In this document: positions 8,482 to 17,517 of the stretch, piece after piece
Layout of the letters: the number at the start of each line of letters is the position of its first letter
Position numbering within the stretch: position 1 is the first letter of the stretch
NCBI RefSeq assembly: GCF_003490935.1
Contig: NZ_QQGD01000006.1
Coordinates: forward strand, 1-64,000
Origin: Haemophilus haemolyticus_M
GTDB lineage: Bacteria; Pseudomonadota; Gammaproteobacteria; Enterobacterales; Pasteurellaceae
Length of the DNA stretch: 64,000 bases
Direction of reading: 5' to 3'
Translations under genes and position numbers: made by a program
Notes under the pieces: generated by a model
Seen by the model: the letters and a program-made list of their open reading frames with translations, nothing else
Told to the model about the DNA's origin: nothing
Database searches by the model: none

Positions 8482-11088
8482 ATGAGTAAATCCTTGGTGA
8501 TTGTGGAGTCGCCGGCAAAAGCAAAGACCATCAATAAGTATTTAGGTAGCCAATATGTGGTGAAATCTAGTGTTGGACATATTCGTGATTTGCCGACGGT
8601 TGGTTCTAGTACAGGTGAAAAAGCTAAACCAATTTCAACCAAAGGTATGGATGCCGAAGAAAAAGCAAAAATTAAGGCAGAGAAGGAACGTAACGCCTTA
8701 GTTAAACGTATGGGGATTGATCCTTATCACGATTGGAAAGCAAATTATCAGATTTTGCCTGGTAAAGAAAAAGTGGTTTCCGAATTAAAATCGCTTGCTA
8801 AAAAAGCAGATCATATTTATCTCGCAACCGACTTGGATAGAGAAGGGGAAGCGATTGCATGGCATTTACGCGAGGTGATTGGTGGCGATGATGAGCGCTT
8901 TAGCCGTGTAGTGTTTAACGAAATCACTAAAAATGCCATCAAACAGGCTTTTGAAAAGCCTGAACAACTAAATATGGATCGTGTTAATGCCCAACAAACT
9001 CGTCGCTTTTTAGATAGAGTAGTGGGCTTTATGGTATCTCCGCTACTTTGGAAAAAAGTCGCGCGTGGGCTTTCTGCTGGTCGAGTTCAATCGGTTGCGG
9101 TTAAATTATTAGTAGAACGTGAGCGTGAAATAAAAGCATTCCAACCTGAAGAATATTGGGAAGTTGCCGTCCTTACGAGTAATCAGAATAAACAAGCTAT
9201 ACGTTTGGACGTAACGGATTATAAAGGCAAGAAATTTGATCCAAAAAATAAAAAAGAAGCACAAAGTGCGGTAGATTTTCTGAATGTTTCAGATTACGTT
9301 GTCACAGATTTGGAAACTAAGCCGACAAGTTCTCGTCCTAGAGCGCCATTTATTACATCAACGCTTCAACAAACTGCAAGTACTCGCTTGGGATTTGGCG
9401 TTAAAAAAACAATGATGCTAGCCCAACGTTTATATGAAGCGGGTTACATTACTTATATGCGTACGGATTCAACCAATTTGAGTCAAGACGCGCTGAATAT
9501 GGCACGTAGCTATATTGAAAATCATTTTGGTGCACAATATTTACCAGAAAAACCAAATTTCTATTCTAGTAAAGAAAATGCGCAAGAGGCGCATGAGGCT
9601 ATTCGTCCATCAGACATTCGAGCATTGCCAGAATCTTTAGAGGGGATGGAAAAAGATGCGGTACGTCTTTATGATTTAATTTGGCGTCAATTCTTAGCAT
9701 GTCAAATGCCGCCTGCACAATATGATAGCAGTACATTGACTGTGTCAGCTGGCGATTATACCTTGAAAGCAAAAGGCCGAATTTTACGTTTTGATGGTTG
9801 GACAAAAGTATTGCCACAGATAGGCAAAAATCCTGAAGATCAAGAATTACCTTTAGTTGCTGTTTCAGAAAAACTTGCTTTAAAAGAAGTGCAACCAACT
9901 CAACACTTTACTAAACCACCTGCTCGTTTTACTGAAGCGGCTTTAGTAAAAGAATTGGAAAAACGTGGTATTGGACGACCTTCCACTTATGCGGCAATTA
10001 TTTCCACCATTCAAGAACGTGGTTATGTTCGTACTGAAAATCGTCGTTTTTATGCGGAAAAGATGGGCGAAATTGTGACCGATCGCCTCAATGAGTCTTT
10101 TGGTGAATTAATGAATTACGATTTCACCGCGAATATGGAAGATACTTTAGATAAAATTGCCTCTGGTTCGGTGAATTGGAAAACTGAATTGAATCAATTC
10201 TTCAAGGATTTTTCTAGCCAGCTTTCTAAAGCTGAATTGGATGAGCTTGAAGGCGGTATGCGCCCAAATAGCCTTGTGGAAACAGATATTAAATGCCCAA
10301 CCTGTGGCAGAAATATGGCAATTCGTACGGCAAGTACGGGGGTATTTTTAGGATGTACAGGTTATGCATTGCCGCCAAAAGAGCGGTGCAAAACAACGAT
10401 TAATTTAATTCCTGAAGCGGAATTATTGAATGTTTTAGATGAATCTTCAGAAACCAAAGCATTAATGGATCGTAAACGTTGTACAAAATGTGGAACGGCA
10501 ATGGACAGCTATGTAATCGATGCCCATCGTAAAATCCATATTTGCGGTAATAATCCAAATTGTGATGGATATTTAATTGAAGAAGGCTCATTCAAAATTA
10601 AAGGTTATGATGGCCCTGTTGTTGAGTGTGATAAATGCGGTGCGGATATGCATTTAAAACTTGGTCGTTTTGGCAAGTATATGGGATGTACAAATTGCGA
10701 TAACACGCGCAAAATTTTGAAAAATGGCGAAGTTGCACCACCGAAAGAAGAGCCAGTTCATTTCCCTGAGTTAAAATGCGAAAAATCTGATGCATATTTT
10801 GTATTGCGTGATGGTGCGAGTGGTGTATTTATGTCAGCACATAACTTCCCGAAATCCCGCGAAACACGCCCAGTTAAAATCGCTGAACTGGTGCAATATC
10901 GCGAGCGTTTACCTGAAAAATTAGCTTATTTAGCCGATGCACCACAAAAAGACCCAGAAGGGAATGAAGCGATTGTTCGTTTTAGTCGCAAAGAGAAGAA
11001 ACAATATGTGACTTCTGAAAAAGAGGGAAAAGCGACTAAATGGATTGTTGATTTCACTAATGGAAAATGGGTTGAACGGAAAAAATAA
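8482..11088 (+). CDS. topA: DNA topoisomerase I
   Basis: Type IA topoisomerase that relaxes negative supercoils. I chose the ATG at 8482, giving 868 residues starting MSKSLVIVESPAKAKTI, because this is the conserved N-terminus and the E. coli protein has 865 residues; the frame is open further upstream to 8407 but that part is not conserved. The Toprim domain (VESPAKAKT, ATDLDREGEAIAWH) is N-terminal. The active-site tyrosine is Y325 in YITYMRTDST. Zinc ribbons follow near the C-terminus (CPTCGRNM, CTKCGTAM with CGNNPNC, CDKCGADM with CTNC). It is a single gene with its own terminator. Confidence 0.97.
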   Translation: MSKSLVIVESPAKAKTINKYLGSQYVVKSSVGHIRDLPTVGSSTGEKAKPISTKGMDAEEKAKIKAEKERNALVKRMGIDPYHDWKANYQILPGKEKVVSELKSLAKKADHIYLATDLDREGEAIAWHLREVIGGDDERFSRVVFNEITKNAIKQAFEKPEQLNMDRVNAQQTRRFLDRVVGFMVSPLLWKKVARGLSAGRVQSVAVKLLVEREREIKAFQPEEYWEVAVLTSNQNKQAIRLDVTDYKGKKFDPKNKKEAQSAVDFLNVSDYVVTDLETKPTSSRPRAPFITSTLQQTASTRLGFGVKKTMMLAQRLYEAGYITYMRTDSTNLSQDALNMARSYIENHFGAQYLPEKPNFYSSKENAQEAHEAIRPSDIRALPESLEGMEKDAVRLYDLIWRQFLACQMPPAQYDSSTLTVSAGDYTLKAKGRILRFDGWTKVLPQIGKNPEDQELPLVAVSEKLALKEVQPTQHFTKPPARFTEAALVKELEKRGIGRPSTYAAIISTIQERGYVRTENRRFYAEKMGEIVTDRLNESFGELMNYDFTANMEDTLDKIASGSVNWKTELNQFFKDFSSQLSKAELDELEGGMRPNSLVETDIKCPTCGRNMAIRTASTGVFLGCTGYALPPKERCKTTINLIPEAELLNVLDESSETKALMDRKRCTKCGTAMDSYVIDAHRKIHICGNNPNCDGYLIEEGSFKIKGYDGPVVECDKCGADMHLKLGRFGKYMGCTNCDNTRKILKNGEVAPPKEEPVHFPELKCEKSDAYFVLRDGASGVFMSAHNFPKSRETRPVKIAELVQYRERLPEKLAYLADAPQKDPEGNEAIVRFSRKEKKQYVTSEKEGKATKWIVDFTNGKWVERKK

Positions 11089-11092
11089 GAAG

Positions 11093-11123
11093 AAAAGTGC
11101 GGTAAAATCACCGCACTTTTTTT
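11093..11123. terminator. topA terminator (inverted uptake sequences)
   Basis: AAAAGTGCGGT (11093-11103) pairs with ACCGCACTTTT (11110-11120) over a six-base loop and runs into T residues; it can also serve the convergent azoR gene. Confidence 0.85.
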
Positions 11124-11161
11124 GTAATAAATCTTCTTATGTTTTGTAGGTTATCTGAGAA

Positions 11162-11746
11162 TTAAAGGGCTGCTACAATTTCATTAATTTTATTTTTTGC
11201 GGACGCTTGGGCTTTTTCAATTGCCTCTGCTCCAAACCCAATGCCTTGTGCATAAACAAATTGCACATCTGTGATACCGATAAAACCTAAAACTGATTTC
11301 ATATATTGTGTCACTAGATTTTCTTCATCATACAACCCACCAAATGCACATAACACAATCGCTTTTTTACCTTTTAATAACCCTTCAGGCCCATTTGCCG
11401 TATATTGGAACGTGACGCGTGGGCGTGCGATAAAATCAAAATAAGTCTTTAATTGTGTTGGGATACCAAGATTATACATTGGAGCACCAATAACCAGAGT
11501 CTCTGCATTTTTTAATTCGGAGACTAATTCATCGGAAAGTGCAAGAAGTTGTTTTTCTTCATCGTTTTTAGGTTGACCACGTACAGCTGTTGTTGCTGTG
11601 GCATCAAAATATGGAAGCGGTTGTTGGGCTAGATCGCGTACGATAATGTTATTACCTTGTAATTTTTCGATAACATAATCAGCCAATTGATTGGTCTGGG
11701 CGTTATTTCCTGAAATGCTAGATTTTAATACTAATACGTTGCTCAT
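11162..11746 (-). CDS. azoR: FMN-dependent NADH-azoreductase
   Basis: A 194-residue flavodoxin-fold quinone/azo reductase (formerly AcpD). It uses NADH and FMN for two-electron reduction of quinones and azo dyes, protecting against electrophile stress. Family features are the N-terminal MSNVLVLKSSISGNN phosphate-binding loop for FMN, the APMYNLGIPTQLKTYFDFI segment after it, and CAFGGLYDEE in the C-terminal half. The length is close to the 201 residues of E. coli AzoR. It is monocistronic, divergent from thrS, and shares the topA terminator. Confidence 0.93.
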   Translation of the reverse strand: MSNVLVLKSSISGNNAQTNQLADYVIEKLQGNNIIVRDLAQQPLPYFDATATTAVRGQPKNDEEKQLLALSDELVSELKNAETLVIGAPMYNLGIPTQLKTYFDFIARPRVTFQYTANGPEGLLKGKKAIVLCAFGGLYDEENLVTQYMKSVLGFIGITDVQFVYAQGIGFGAEAIEKAQASAKNKINEIVAAL

Positions 11747-11990
11747 TTTTATTCCTTAACTGGGTATTTAAAAGTGCGGTTATTCTAGCCTTTATTTTTA
11801 GGATATAAAGCCCCTAGCCAGAAAAACATTATTTCCTTTCTGTAAAATATATGCATTTATTTAACAATACCTTAAGAAAGTGATAGAATTCGCCACGCAT
11901 TTTTTGCCTAATTTCGCTCGTTCAATGGTAGGAATGAAGCTAAGTAGGGTAAAAGTGCGGTTAATTTTTTATAGAATTTTAAACGAACAC

Positions 11991-12011
11991 GTCACCTTTC
12001 GTATGGGTGAC
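11991..12011 (+). promoter_or_regulatory. thrS translational operator: hairpin mimicking the tRNA-Thr anticodon arm
   Basis: GTCACC (11991-11996) pairs with GGTGAC (12006-12011), with an extra T-G closing pair that leaves the seven-base loop TTCGTAT. The central CGT sits where an anticodon would be, after a T at position 33. It ends about 10 bases before the AAGGA ribosome site of thrS. In E. coli, threonyl-tRNA synthetase binds a similar CGU-bearing hairpin at the same distance from the start and represses its own translation. Confidence 0.7.
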
Positions 12012-12031
12012 CACTGTATAAGGAAAAAACA

Positions 12032-13963
12032 ATGCCAATTATTACTTTACCTGACGGTTCCCAACGTCAATTCGATCATCCTGTTTCTGTTCTTGAAGTC
12101 GCACAAGATATTGGTGCGGGTCTTGCTAAAGCCACTATCGCAGGCCGTGTAAATGGTGAGCGTCGTGATGCATGCGATGTTATCGACCAAGATGCAACGC
12201 TTGAAATCATTACCGCTAAAGATGAAGATGGTTTAGAAATTATTCGCCACTCATGTGCACACTTGTTTGGTCATGCTATTAAACAATTATTCCCAGATGT
12301 AAAAATGGCAATCGGCCCAACCATTGAAAACGGTTTCTACTATGACATTGATTTAGACCGCTCTTTAACACAAGAAGATTTAGATGCAATCGAAAAACGT
12401 ATGTTGGAATTGGCAAAAACCAATTATGACGTCGTGAAAAAACGTGTTACTTGGCAAGAAGCGCGTGATACCTTTGAAAAACGCGGAGAGCCATACAAAA
12501 TGGCAATTTTAGATGAAAACATTGAGCGTACTGCAACGCCTGCGTTATATCATCATTTAGAATATATTGACATGTGCCGTGGCCCACACGTGCCAAATAT
12601 GCGTTTCTGTCATCATTTCAAATTACAAAAAGTCGCTGGTGCGTACTGGCGTGGTGACAGCAAAAACAAAATGTTACAACGTATCTATGGTACGGCTTGG
12701 GCGGATAAAAAACAACTTGCTGAATACTTAACACGCTTAGAAGAAGCGGCAAAACGTGACCACCGTAAAATTGGTAAAGCATTAGATTTATATCATATGC
12801 AAGAAGAAGCGCCGGGTATGGTGTTCTGGCACAATGATGGCTGGACAATTTTCCGTGAACTTGAAACGTTCGTGCGTACTAAATTAAAACAATACGATTA
12901 TCAAGAAGTAAAAGGTCCTTTTATGATGGATCGCGTGTTGTGGGAAAAAACTGGTCACTGGCAAAATTACGCAGATTTAATGTTCACAACCCAATCTGAA
13001 AACCGTGAATATGCAATTAAACCGATGAACTGTCCTGGACACGTTCAAATTTTTAATCAAGGTTTAAAATCTTACCGTGATTTACCAATCCGTATGGCGG
13101 AATTTGGTTCTTGCCATCGTAATGAACCATCAGGTTCTTTACACGGTTTAATGCGTGTTCGCGGCTTTACTCAAGATGATGCACATATTTTCTGTACTGA
13201 AGATCAAATTGAGAGCGAAGTAACTAGCTGTATCAAAATGGTGTATGACATTTATAGCACCTTTGGTTTCACTAATATCGCAGTAAAACTTTCTACTCGC
13301 CCGGAAAATCGTATCGGTTCAGATGAAATGTGGGATCGTGCTGAAGCAGGTCTTGCAGCAGCATTGGCGCATAACGGTCTTGAATATGAAATTCAAGAAG
13401 GTGAAGGTGCATTCTATGGTCCGAAAATTGAATTTGCATTACGTGATAGCATTGGCCGTGAATGGCAATGTGGTACCGTTCAATTAGACTTCGCATTACC
13501 GGGTCGTTTAGATGCAACTTATGTGGCTGAAGATAATAGCCGTAAAACCCCTGTCATGATTCACCGTGCGATTTTAGGTTCTATTGAGCGTTTCATTGGT
13601 ATCATTACTGAAGAATATGCAGGTTTCTTCCCTGCATGGTTAGCTCCAACCCAAGCGGTTGTAATGAATATCACTGATAGTCAAACAGACTATGTACAAA
13701 AAGTCGCGAAACAGCTTTCTGATGTAGGTTTACGCGTGAAAACTGATTTACGTAACGAAAAAGTCGGTTTCAAAATTCGTGAACATACTTTACGTCGTGT
13801 GCCTTATATGCTTGTTTGTGGTGATAAAGAAATCGCAGAAGGAAAAGTGGCTGTACGTACCCGTAAAGGTGCTGATTTAGGTACATTTACAGTGGAAGAA
13901 TTTGCGGAAATCTTAAAAAATCAAGTAAGAAGCCGTGAATTAAAGTTATTGAATGAAGAGTAA
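12032..13963 (+). CDS. thrS: Threonyl-tRNA synthetase
   Basis: Class II synthetase charging tRNA-Thr, 643 residues, the same size as E. coli ThrRS. The N-terminal TGS domain (MPIITLPDGSQRQFDHPVSV) is followed by the second additional domain with its editing motifs (HSCAHLFGHAIKQLFPDVK). The catalytic core has motif 1-3 signatures (MNCPGHVQIF with a zinc-ligand Cys, HRNEPSGSLHGLMRVRGFTQDDAHIF, and the HRAILGSIERF motif with a zinc His), then the anticodon-binding domain. Unlike E. coli, where thrS precedes infC-rpmI-rplT, those genes are 35 kb away here (48.2-49.6 kb). Translation is probably autoregulated through the upstream hairpin. Confidence 0.98.
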   Translation: MPIITLPDGSQRQFDHPVSVLEVAQDIGAGLAKATIAGRVNGERRDACDVIDQDATLEIITAKDEDGLEIIRHSCAHLFGHAIKQLFPDVKMAIGPTIENGFYYDIDLDRSLTQEDLDAIEKRMLELAKTNYDVVKKRVTWQEARDTFEKRGEPYKMAILDENIERTATPALYHHLEYIDMCRGPHVPNMRFCHHFKLQKVAGAYWRGDSKNKMLQRIYGTAWADKKQLAEYLTRLEEAAKRDHRKIGKALDLYHMQEEAPGMVFWHNDGWTIFRELETFVRTKLKQYDYQEVKGPFMMDRVLWEKTGHWQNYADLMFTTQSENREYAIKPMNCPGHVQIFNQGLKSYRDLPIRMAEFGSCHRNEPSGSLHGLMRVRGFTQDDAHIFCTEDQIESEVTSCIKMVYDIYSTFGFTNIAVKLSTRPENRIGSDEMWDRAEAGLAAALAHNGLEYEIQEGEGAFYGPKIEFALRDSIGREWQCGTVQLDFALPGRLDATYVAEDNSRKTPVMIHRAILGSIERFIGIITEEYAGFFPAWLAPTQAVVMNITDSQTDYVQKVAKQLSDVGLRVKTDLRNEKVGFKIREHTLRRVPYMLVCGDKEIAEGKVAVRTRKGADLGTFTVEEFAEILKNQVRSRELKLLNEE

Positions 13964-14017
13964 TACTTCTCGAAAATAACCAAGATAATTTACTATTTAA
14001 ACAGTGAGTTCAATTTA

Positions 14018-14052
14018 ACGGTGATCGTTTAAACGATTGCCGTTATTTTTTA
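14018..14052 (+). terminator. thrS terminator
   Basis: AACGG and CCGTT enclose the perfect palindrome ATCGTTTAAACGAT (14018-14045), followed by ATTTTTTAT. Confidence 0.75.
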
Positions 14053-14088
14053 TCTAAAAATGTGTTGATTGGAAAAATAAGGCATAAA

Positions 14089-14115
14089 AAAACCGCACTT
14101 TAAAAGTGCGGTTAT
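14089..14115 (-). terminator. mop terminator (inverted uptake sequences)
   Basis: AACCGCACTT (14091-14100) pairs with AAGTGCGGTT just after it; on the minus strand the stem runs into a long T tract (the A run before 14091). Confidence 0.8.
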
Positions 14116-14141
14116 ATTTGATTCTGTTTTTATGGAAGAAA

Positions 14142-14351
14142 TTATTCTACACCAACCATTACAGAAGTTGCTTTGATGATTGCGTACGCTTCTTTACCAA
14201 CTTCTAAGTTTAATTCTTTAACTGCTGCTAAAGACACAGTAGAAGAAAGCACGTTACCGCCACCGATATCAATGTGAACGATCGCATTTACTGAACCGTT
14301 TTCGATTGAAACAACTTTACCTTTTAATTGGTTTCTTGCACTAATTTTCAT
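14142..14351 (-). CDS. mop: Molbindin-type molybdate/pterin-binding protein
   Basis: A 69-residue protein made of one TOBE/Mop domain (MKISARNQLKGKVVSIENGS at the start; VSLAAVKELNLEVGKEAYA; ATSVMVGVE at the end). Single-domain molbindins assemble into hexamers that bind molybdate in the cytoplasm and are thought to buffer or store it. The length is standard for the family. No molybdenum transport or cofactor genes are adjacent. It is transcribed alone, with a gap of about 100 bp to tusE and its own ribosome site (AAGGAAA). Confidence 0.93.
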   Translation of the reverse strand: MKISARNQLKGKVVSIENGSVNAIVHIDIGGGNVLSSTVSLAAVKELNLEVGKEAYAIIKATSVMVGVE

Positions 14352-14458
14352 AACATTTCCTTGTTAGTCAGGGTTTAAAAGAGCCTATATATTATCTTAC
14401 AAAAAGACAGTCGTAAATAAACCTAGAGTTTAAAATTCTCAAAAAATTGACCGCACTT

Positions 14459-14788
14459 TTATAGGCATTTGGCAGGTTTTGGCAAGCCTGCTAGTTTTGT
14501 AGCTTGTTTTGCGGGGCCTTCAGGAAATAAGCGTTGCAAATAACGACTATTACCTTTATCCTCGCCAAGCTTTTCAGCCATGGCTTTTACCAACATACGG
14601 ATAGCAGGGGAGGTGTTATATTCTTGATAAAAATCTCGCACAAAGTAAATCACTTCCCAATGGGCATCCGTTAATTCAATACTTTCTACCTGCGCAATAG
14701 CTCGAGCGACATGTTCGTTCCATTGTTGGCTATTAAGCAAATAACCATCTTTGTCAGTTTCAACTTCCATTCCATTGATATTCAACAT
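14459..14788 (-). CDS. tusE: TusE/DsrC-family sulfur-relay protein
   Basis: A 109-residue member of the TusE/DsrC family. TusE takes persulfide sulfur from TusBCD and hands it to MnmA for 2-thiouridine at tRNA position 34. The sequence has the family body (DAHWEVIYFVRDFYQEYNTSPAIRMLVKAM) and the flexible C-terminal arm ending GLPKPAKCL, with the active cysteine as penultimate residue (C108). Only this one arm cysteine is seen, as in TusE; dissimilatory DsrC has two. The start codon follows the ttcA stop by one base, so it is the distal gene of a ttcA-tusE operon, linking two tRNA thiolation functions. Confidence 0.93.
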   Translation of the reverse strand: MLNINGMEVETDKDGYLLNSQQWNEHVARAIAQVESIELTDAHWEVIYFVRDFYQEYNTSPAIRMLVKAMAEKLGEDKGNSRYLQRLFPEGPAKQATKLAGLPKPAKCL

Positions 14789-14789
14789 A

Positions 14790-15731
14790 TTAATTTACTT
14801 CTTTAAAGTTAATCATTTCGTTGTTTGAAAAATCGGTTTGATCTTCATCTTCAAATTGCATTGGCGTGATTCGTTCTTCATCAAATGCTGTATCGCCTTC
14901 AATGCCATCAATTAGTTGCCCATGTTTGATTCCTTTGAAATCAAATAATTTTGGATCACACATATGTGACAATGTAATGTTTTGCATTGCGCTGAACATG
15001 GTTTCTAAGCGTCCTGGATATTGGCGATCCCAAGTATTAAGCATTTCTTTTACAACTTGGCGTTGAAGATTTGGTTGTGAGCCGCATAGGTTACAAGGAA
15101 TAATCGGAAATTCTTTCGCGATGGCATATTTTTCAATGTCTTTTTCTTTGCAGTAAGCAAGCGGACGAATCACAATTTGTTTGCCATCATCAGAAATCAA
15201 TTTAGGTGGCATGGATTTCATTTTGCCTCCATAAAACATATTTAAAAATAGTGTCGCTAACATATCGTCTCGGTGGTGTCCTAAAGCGATTTTGGTTGCA
15301 CCAAGTTCTGTGGCAGTACGGTATAAAATTCCACGGCGTAGGCGAGAGCAGAGTGAACAGGTGGTTTTTCCTTCTGGAATTTTTTCTTTCACAATTCCGT
15401 AAGTATTTTCTTGTACAATTTTGTAATCTACGCCAATGCTTTCTAAATATTCAGGCAATACATGCTCTGGGAACCCCGGTTGTTTTTGATCAAGATTCAC
15501 CGCAACAATATCAAATTTAATAGGCGCACTTTGCTGTAAATTCAACAAAATATCGAGAAGCGTATAACTGTCTTTGCCTCCGGATAAACACACCATGACT
15601 TTATCGCCATTTTCGATCATTCCAAAATCTGCAATAGCATTACCTACGTTGCGGCGAAGACGTTTTTGTAATTTATTGAAATTATAGGTTTGTTTTTTTT
15701 CTTGTTGGGCTAACTGGGTTAATTCGCTCAT
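14790..15731 (-). CDS. ttcA: tRNA 2-thiocytidine biosynthesis protein TtcA
   Basis: A 313-residue enzyme that makes 2-thiocytidine at tRNA position 32 using an iron-sulfur cluster. The N-terminal PP-loop SGGKDS is at residues 50-55. The cysteine pair of TCSLCSR and the later PCNLCGSQ carry the cluster-binding residues. GHHRDDMLATLFLNMFYGGKMKS is the conserved second core segment (quoted in part: GHHRDDMLATLFLN). It is the first gene of the operon with tusE, and its promoter lies in the gap with the AraC-type gene. The length matches the family (E. coli 311). Confidence 0.95.
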   Translation of the reverse strand: MSELTQLAQQEKKQTYNFNKLQKRLRRNVGNAIADFGMIENGDKVMVCLSGGKDSYTLLDILLNLQQSAPIKFDIVAVNLDQKQPGFPEHVLPEYLESIGVDYKIVQENTYGIVKEKIPEGKTTCSLCSRLRRGILYRTATELGATKIALGHHRDDMLATLFLNMFYGGKMKSMPPKLISDDGKQIVIRPLAYCKEKDIEKYAIAKEFPIIPCNLCGSQPNLQRQVVKEMLNTWDRQYPGRLETMFSAMQNITLSHMCDPKLFDFKGIKHGQLIDGIEGDTAFDEERITPMQFEDEDQTDFSNNEMINFKEVN

Positions 15732-16174
15732 TCTGTTATCTTTAGTTATTCATGAAAGGCGCACATTATACGTGAAAAATTAGAGCAAGATCGCATTTTC
15801 CTAAAATTTAGGAGTAATATCTTCTTAAACTGTAGAAGATTAGATCTGAGCTGACAATAATGGCATTTTAATCATAGTGACATAAAATCTAGAATCTCCA
15901 TTTTAAAACAATAAGTTAATGGTTAAGTACTAGTTATCTAGTACAATCCTAAACTATAAACTAGTTAGATTCTCTGTAATTTTCTACTTCTATTTGATTA
16001 CATAATTGAATGATGATTTTATCTGTCTAGTGAGCATTTGTACGTTGAAAATAGCTATAGGTAGCAGATTAATTCTAAATGATCCTTCATTTAAAAATTG
16101 GGAGAGTGTTTAGCCTAATATAGAACATTCATAAAAAATTACTTAAAATAACCGCACTTTTACAAGGAATTTTT
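15732..16174. other. Gene-free divergent intergenic region
   Basis: This 443 bp, very AT-rich stretch separates divergent ttcA and the AraC-type gene. It holds a TrpR-operator-like palindrome at 15927-15944 with a second half-site (ACTAGTTAGA) just downstream, a TACAAT hexamer at 15942-15947 that could be a -10 box, and an uptake sequence at 16151-16160 just before the AraC ribosome site. I see no coding potential longer than a few codons and no clear RNA gene. Confidence 0.5.
15927..15944. promoter_or_regulatory. TrpR operator-like palindrome
   Basis: GTACTAGTTATCTAGTAC differs at one position from the TrpR consensus GTACTAGTTAACTAGTAC. It is a 7-bp inverted repeat with a 4-bp centre. It lies 196 bp before ttcA and 230 bp before the AraC-type gene, neither of which is a known tryptophan gene. 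Confidence 0.6.
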
Positions 16175-16963
16175 ATGCCCATTCGTCCTAATTTTGCTGA
16201 GAAAAGTACCATTATACAACGACATAAATTGAAACTAGATAAATCCTATTTTACGCAACCTACCGTTATTTGGGTTAGGCGTGGTAGGAAAATTTTGCGT
16301 TGGATAAATGGAGAGAAAATTATCCAAGCTGGCGAAATGGTAATGTTGGCAGGAAATCAACGCTTTGATGTGATTAATGAACCTGATGAACTAGGTATAT
16401 ATCAAGCGGATTGGTTATCTATTGATAATGCAGTGGTTGAGAGATTTTTTGGACTGCTTTCGGAGCCAAAACCCTTTGAAAGCCTGTTTCACTTGCCTGC
16501 ACATCCTTTTATACAGCAAGCTTTTTCGATTGTTTCAAAAGCACTTTCCAGTGATGAAATTCCTGATCGTATTGTGGAAATTCGCTTGTGGGAATTGCTA
16601 GCTTGGTTGTCGGAACAGGGTGGTGTATTTAATCCATTTTCTATACCTTCCTTAAAGTGTCAAATTAGTAAGAAAATTTCAGAAAATTTTGAGTATCACT
16701 GGAAAATTGGAGACATTGCAAAATTGTTAAATACCAGTGAAGCTACATTGCGCCGTCACCTCGCTGCAGAAAAAACATCCTTTCGGGAAGTATTAACTAC
16801 AGTTCGAATGATGCGAGCGTTGAATTTGTTACAACTCACTCAACGCCCAATTTCACAAATCGCCTATGAAGTTGGCTATGAAAGTCATTCACGTTTTTCC
16901 GTGAAATTTAAACAACATTTTGGTTGTTCTCCGTTAGAGGTTCGGCAATCGAGTGCTGTTTAA
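16175..16963 (+). CDS. AraC-family transcriptional regulator
   Basis: A 262-residue regulator with a poorly conserved N-terminal sensing domain (VIWVRRGRKILRWINGEKII resembles the cupin-like ligand pocket entry). The C-terminal AraC double helix-turn-helix spans about residues 175-258 (IGDIAKLLNTSEATLRRHLA, then RPISQIAYEVGYESHSRFSV and the FKQHFGCSPLEVR signature). The ligand is unknown. The gene converges with the PEBP-like gene and their stop codons overlap by four bases, so the two are not co-transcribed. A possible TrpR box upstream hints at amino-acid-linked expression, which is only an inference. Confidence 0.9.
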   Translation: MPIRPNFAEKSTIIQRHKLKLDKSYFTQPTVIWVRRGRKILRWINGEKIIQAGEMVMLAGNQRFDVINEPDELGIYQADWLSIDNAVVERFFGLLSEPKPFESLFHLPAHPFIQQAFSIVSKALSSDEIPDRIVEIRLWELLAWLSEQGGVFNPFSIPSLKCQISKKISENFEYHWKIGDIAKLLNTSEATLRRHLAAEKTSFREVLTTVRMMRALNLLQLTQRPISQIAYEVGYESHSRFSVKFKQHFGCSPLEVRQSSAV

Positions 16964-17517
16964 CGACTATGTTCCACAATAATAGAAGCTTCGGCAAGGG
17001 CATTAGCTTTAGTAAAATAACCGACTACAGCAGGCATTGTATCTGCCGTCACATTTGGCAAGGTTTCTATACTTACTGCTGTGACTTTAATTTCGTAACG
17101 ATGTTTTTGTCCTTCGGGTGGACAAGCTCCGCCAAAGCCTGGCACGCCAAAATCAGTACGGGTTTGCAGCGCACCTTGTGGTAAATTAGTACCATCAGCT
17201 TTAATGCCTTCAGGAAGAGAGGTCGTATTTGCAGGAATATTTGCAACTACCCAATGCATCCAACCAATGCCTGTTGGCGCATCTTTATCATAGAGCGTCA
17301 CCACAAAACTTTTCGTCCCTTTCGGAGCATTCGCCCAAGAAATTGCTGGTGACAGATTTCCTCCATTGCAACCAAAACCATAATCGGCACTTAACAAGTT
17401 TTTAGCGTGAAATCCGTGTTCAGGTAAATCTGGCACATTAATGCTAAAAACTGATGAGTTTGCGCAAGATGTACCAGCAATAAGCGAACAAAATACTGTT
17501 GAGATCATTTTTTTCAT
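16960..17517 (-). CDS. Secreted PEBP/YbhB-family (Raf-kinase-inhibitor-like) protein
   Basis: I start at the ATG at 17517, preceded by AAAGGAAA, rather than further upstream. This gives 185 residues with a Sec signal peptide (MKKMISTVFCSLIAGTSCAN). The mature part has the PEBP ligand-pocket motifs: NLSPAISWANAPKGTKSFVV, YDKDAPTGIGWMHWVVANIP and the late PGFGGACPPEGQKHRYEI segment. Bacterial YbhB/YbcL proteins share the fold; their role is mostly unknown, though YbcL of uropathogenic E. coli dampens neutrophil migration. This copy would be periplasmic or secreted. Nothing in its neighbours reveals its function. Confidence 0.88.
   Translation of the reverse strand: MKKMISTVFCSLIAGTSCANSSVFSINVPDLPEHGFHAKNLLSADYGFGCNGGNLSPAISWANAPKGTKSFVVTLYDKDAPTGIGWMHWVVANIPANTTSLPEGIKADGTNLPQGALQTRTDFGVPGFGGACPPEGQKHRYEIKVTAVSIETLPNVTADTMPAVVGYFTKANALAEASIIVEHSR

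Noticed and set aside
11880..12152. 90-residue open frame overlapping the thrS start
   Set aside because: It is out of frame with thrS, has no conserved features, and covers the thrS operator; it is a chance frame.
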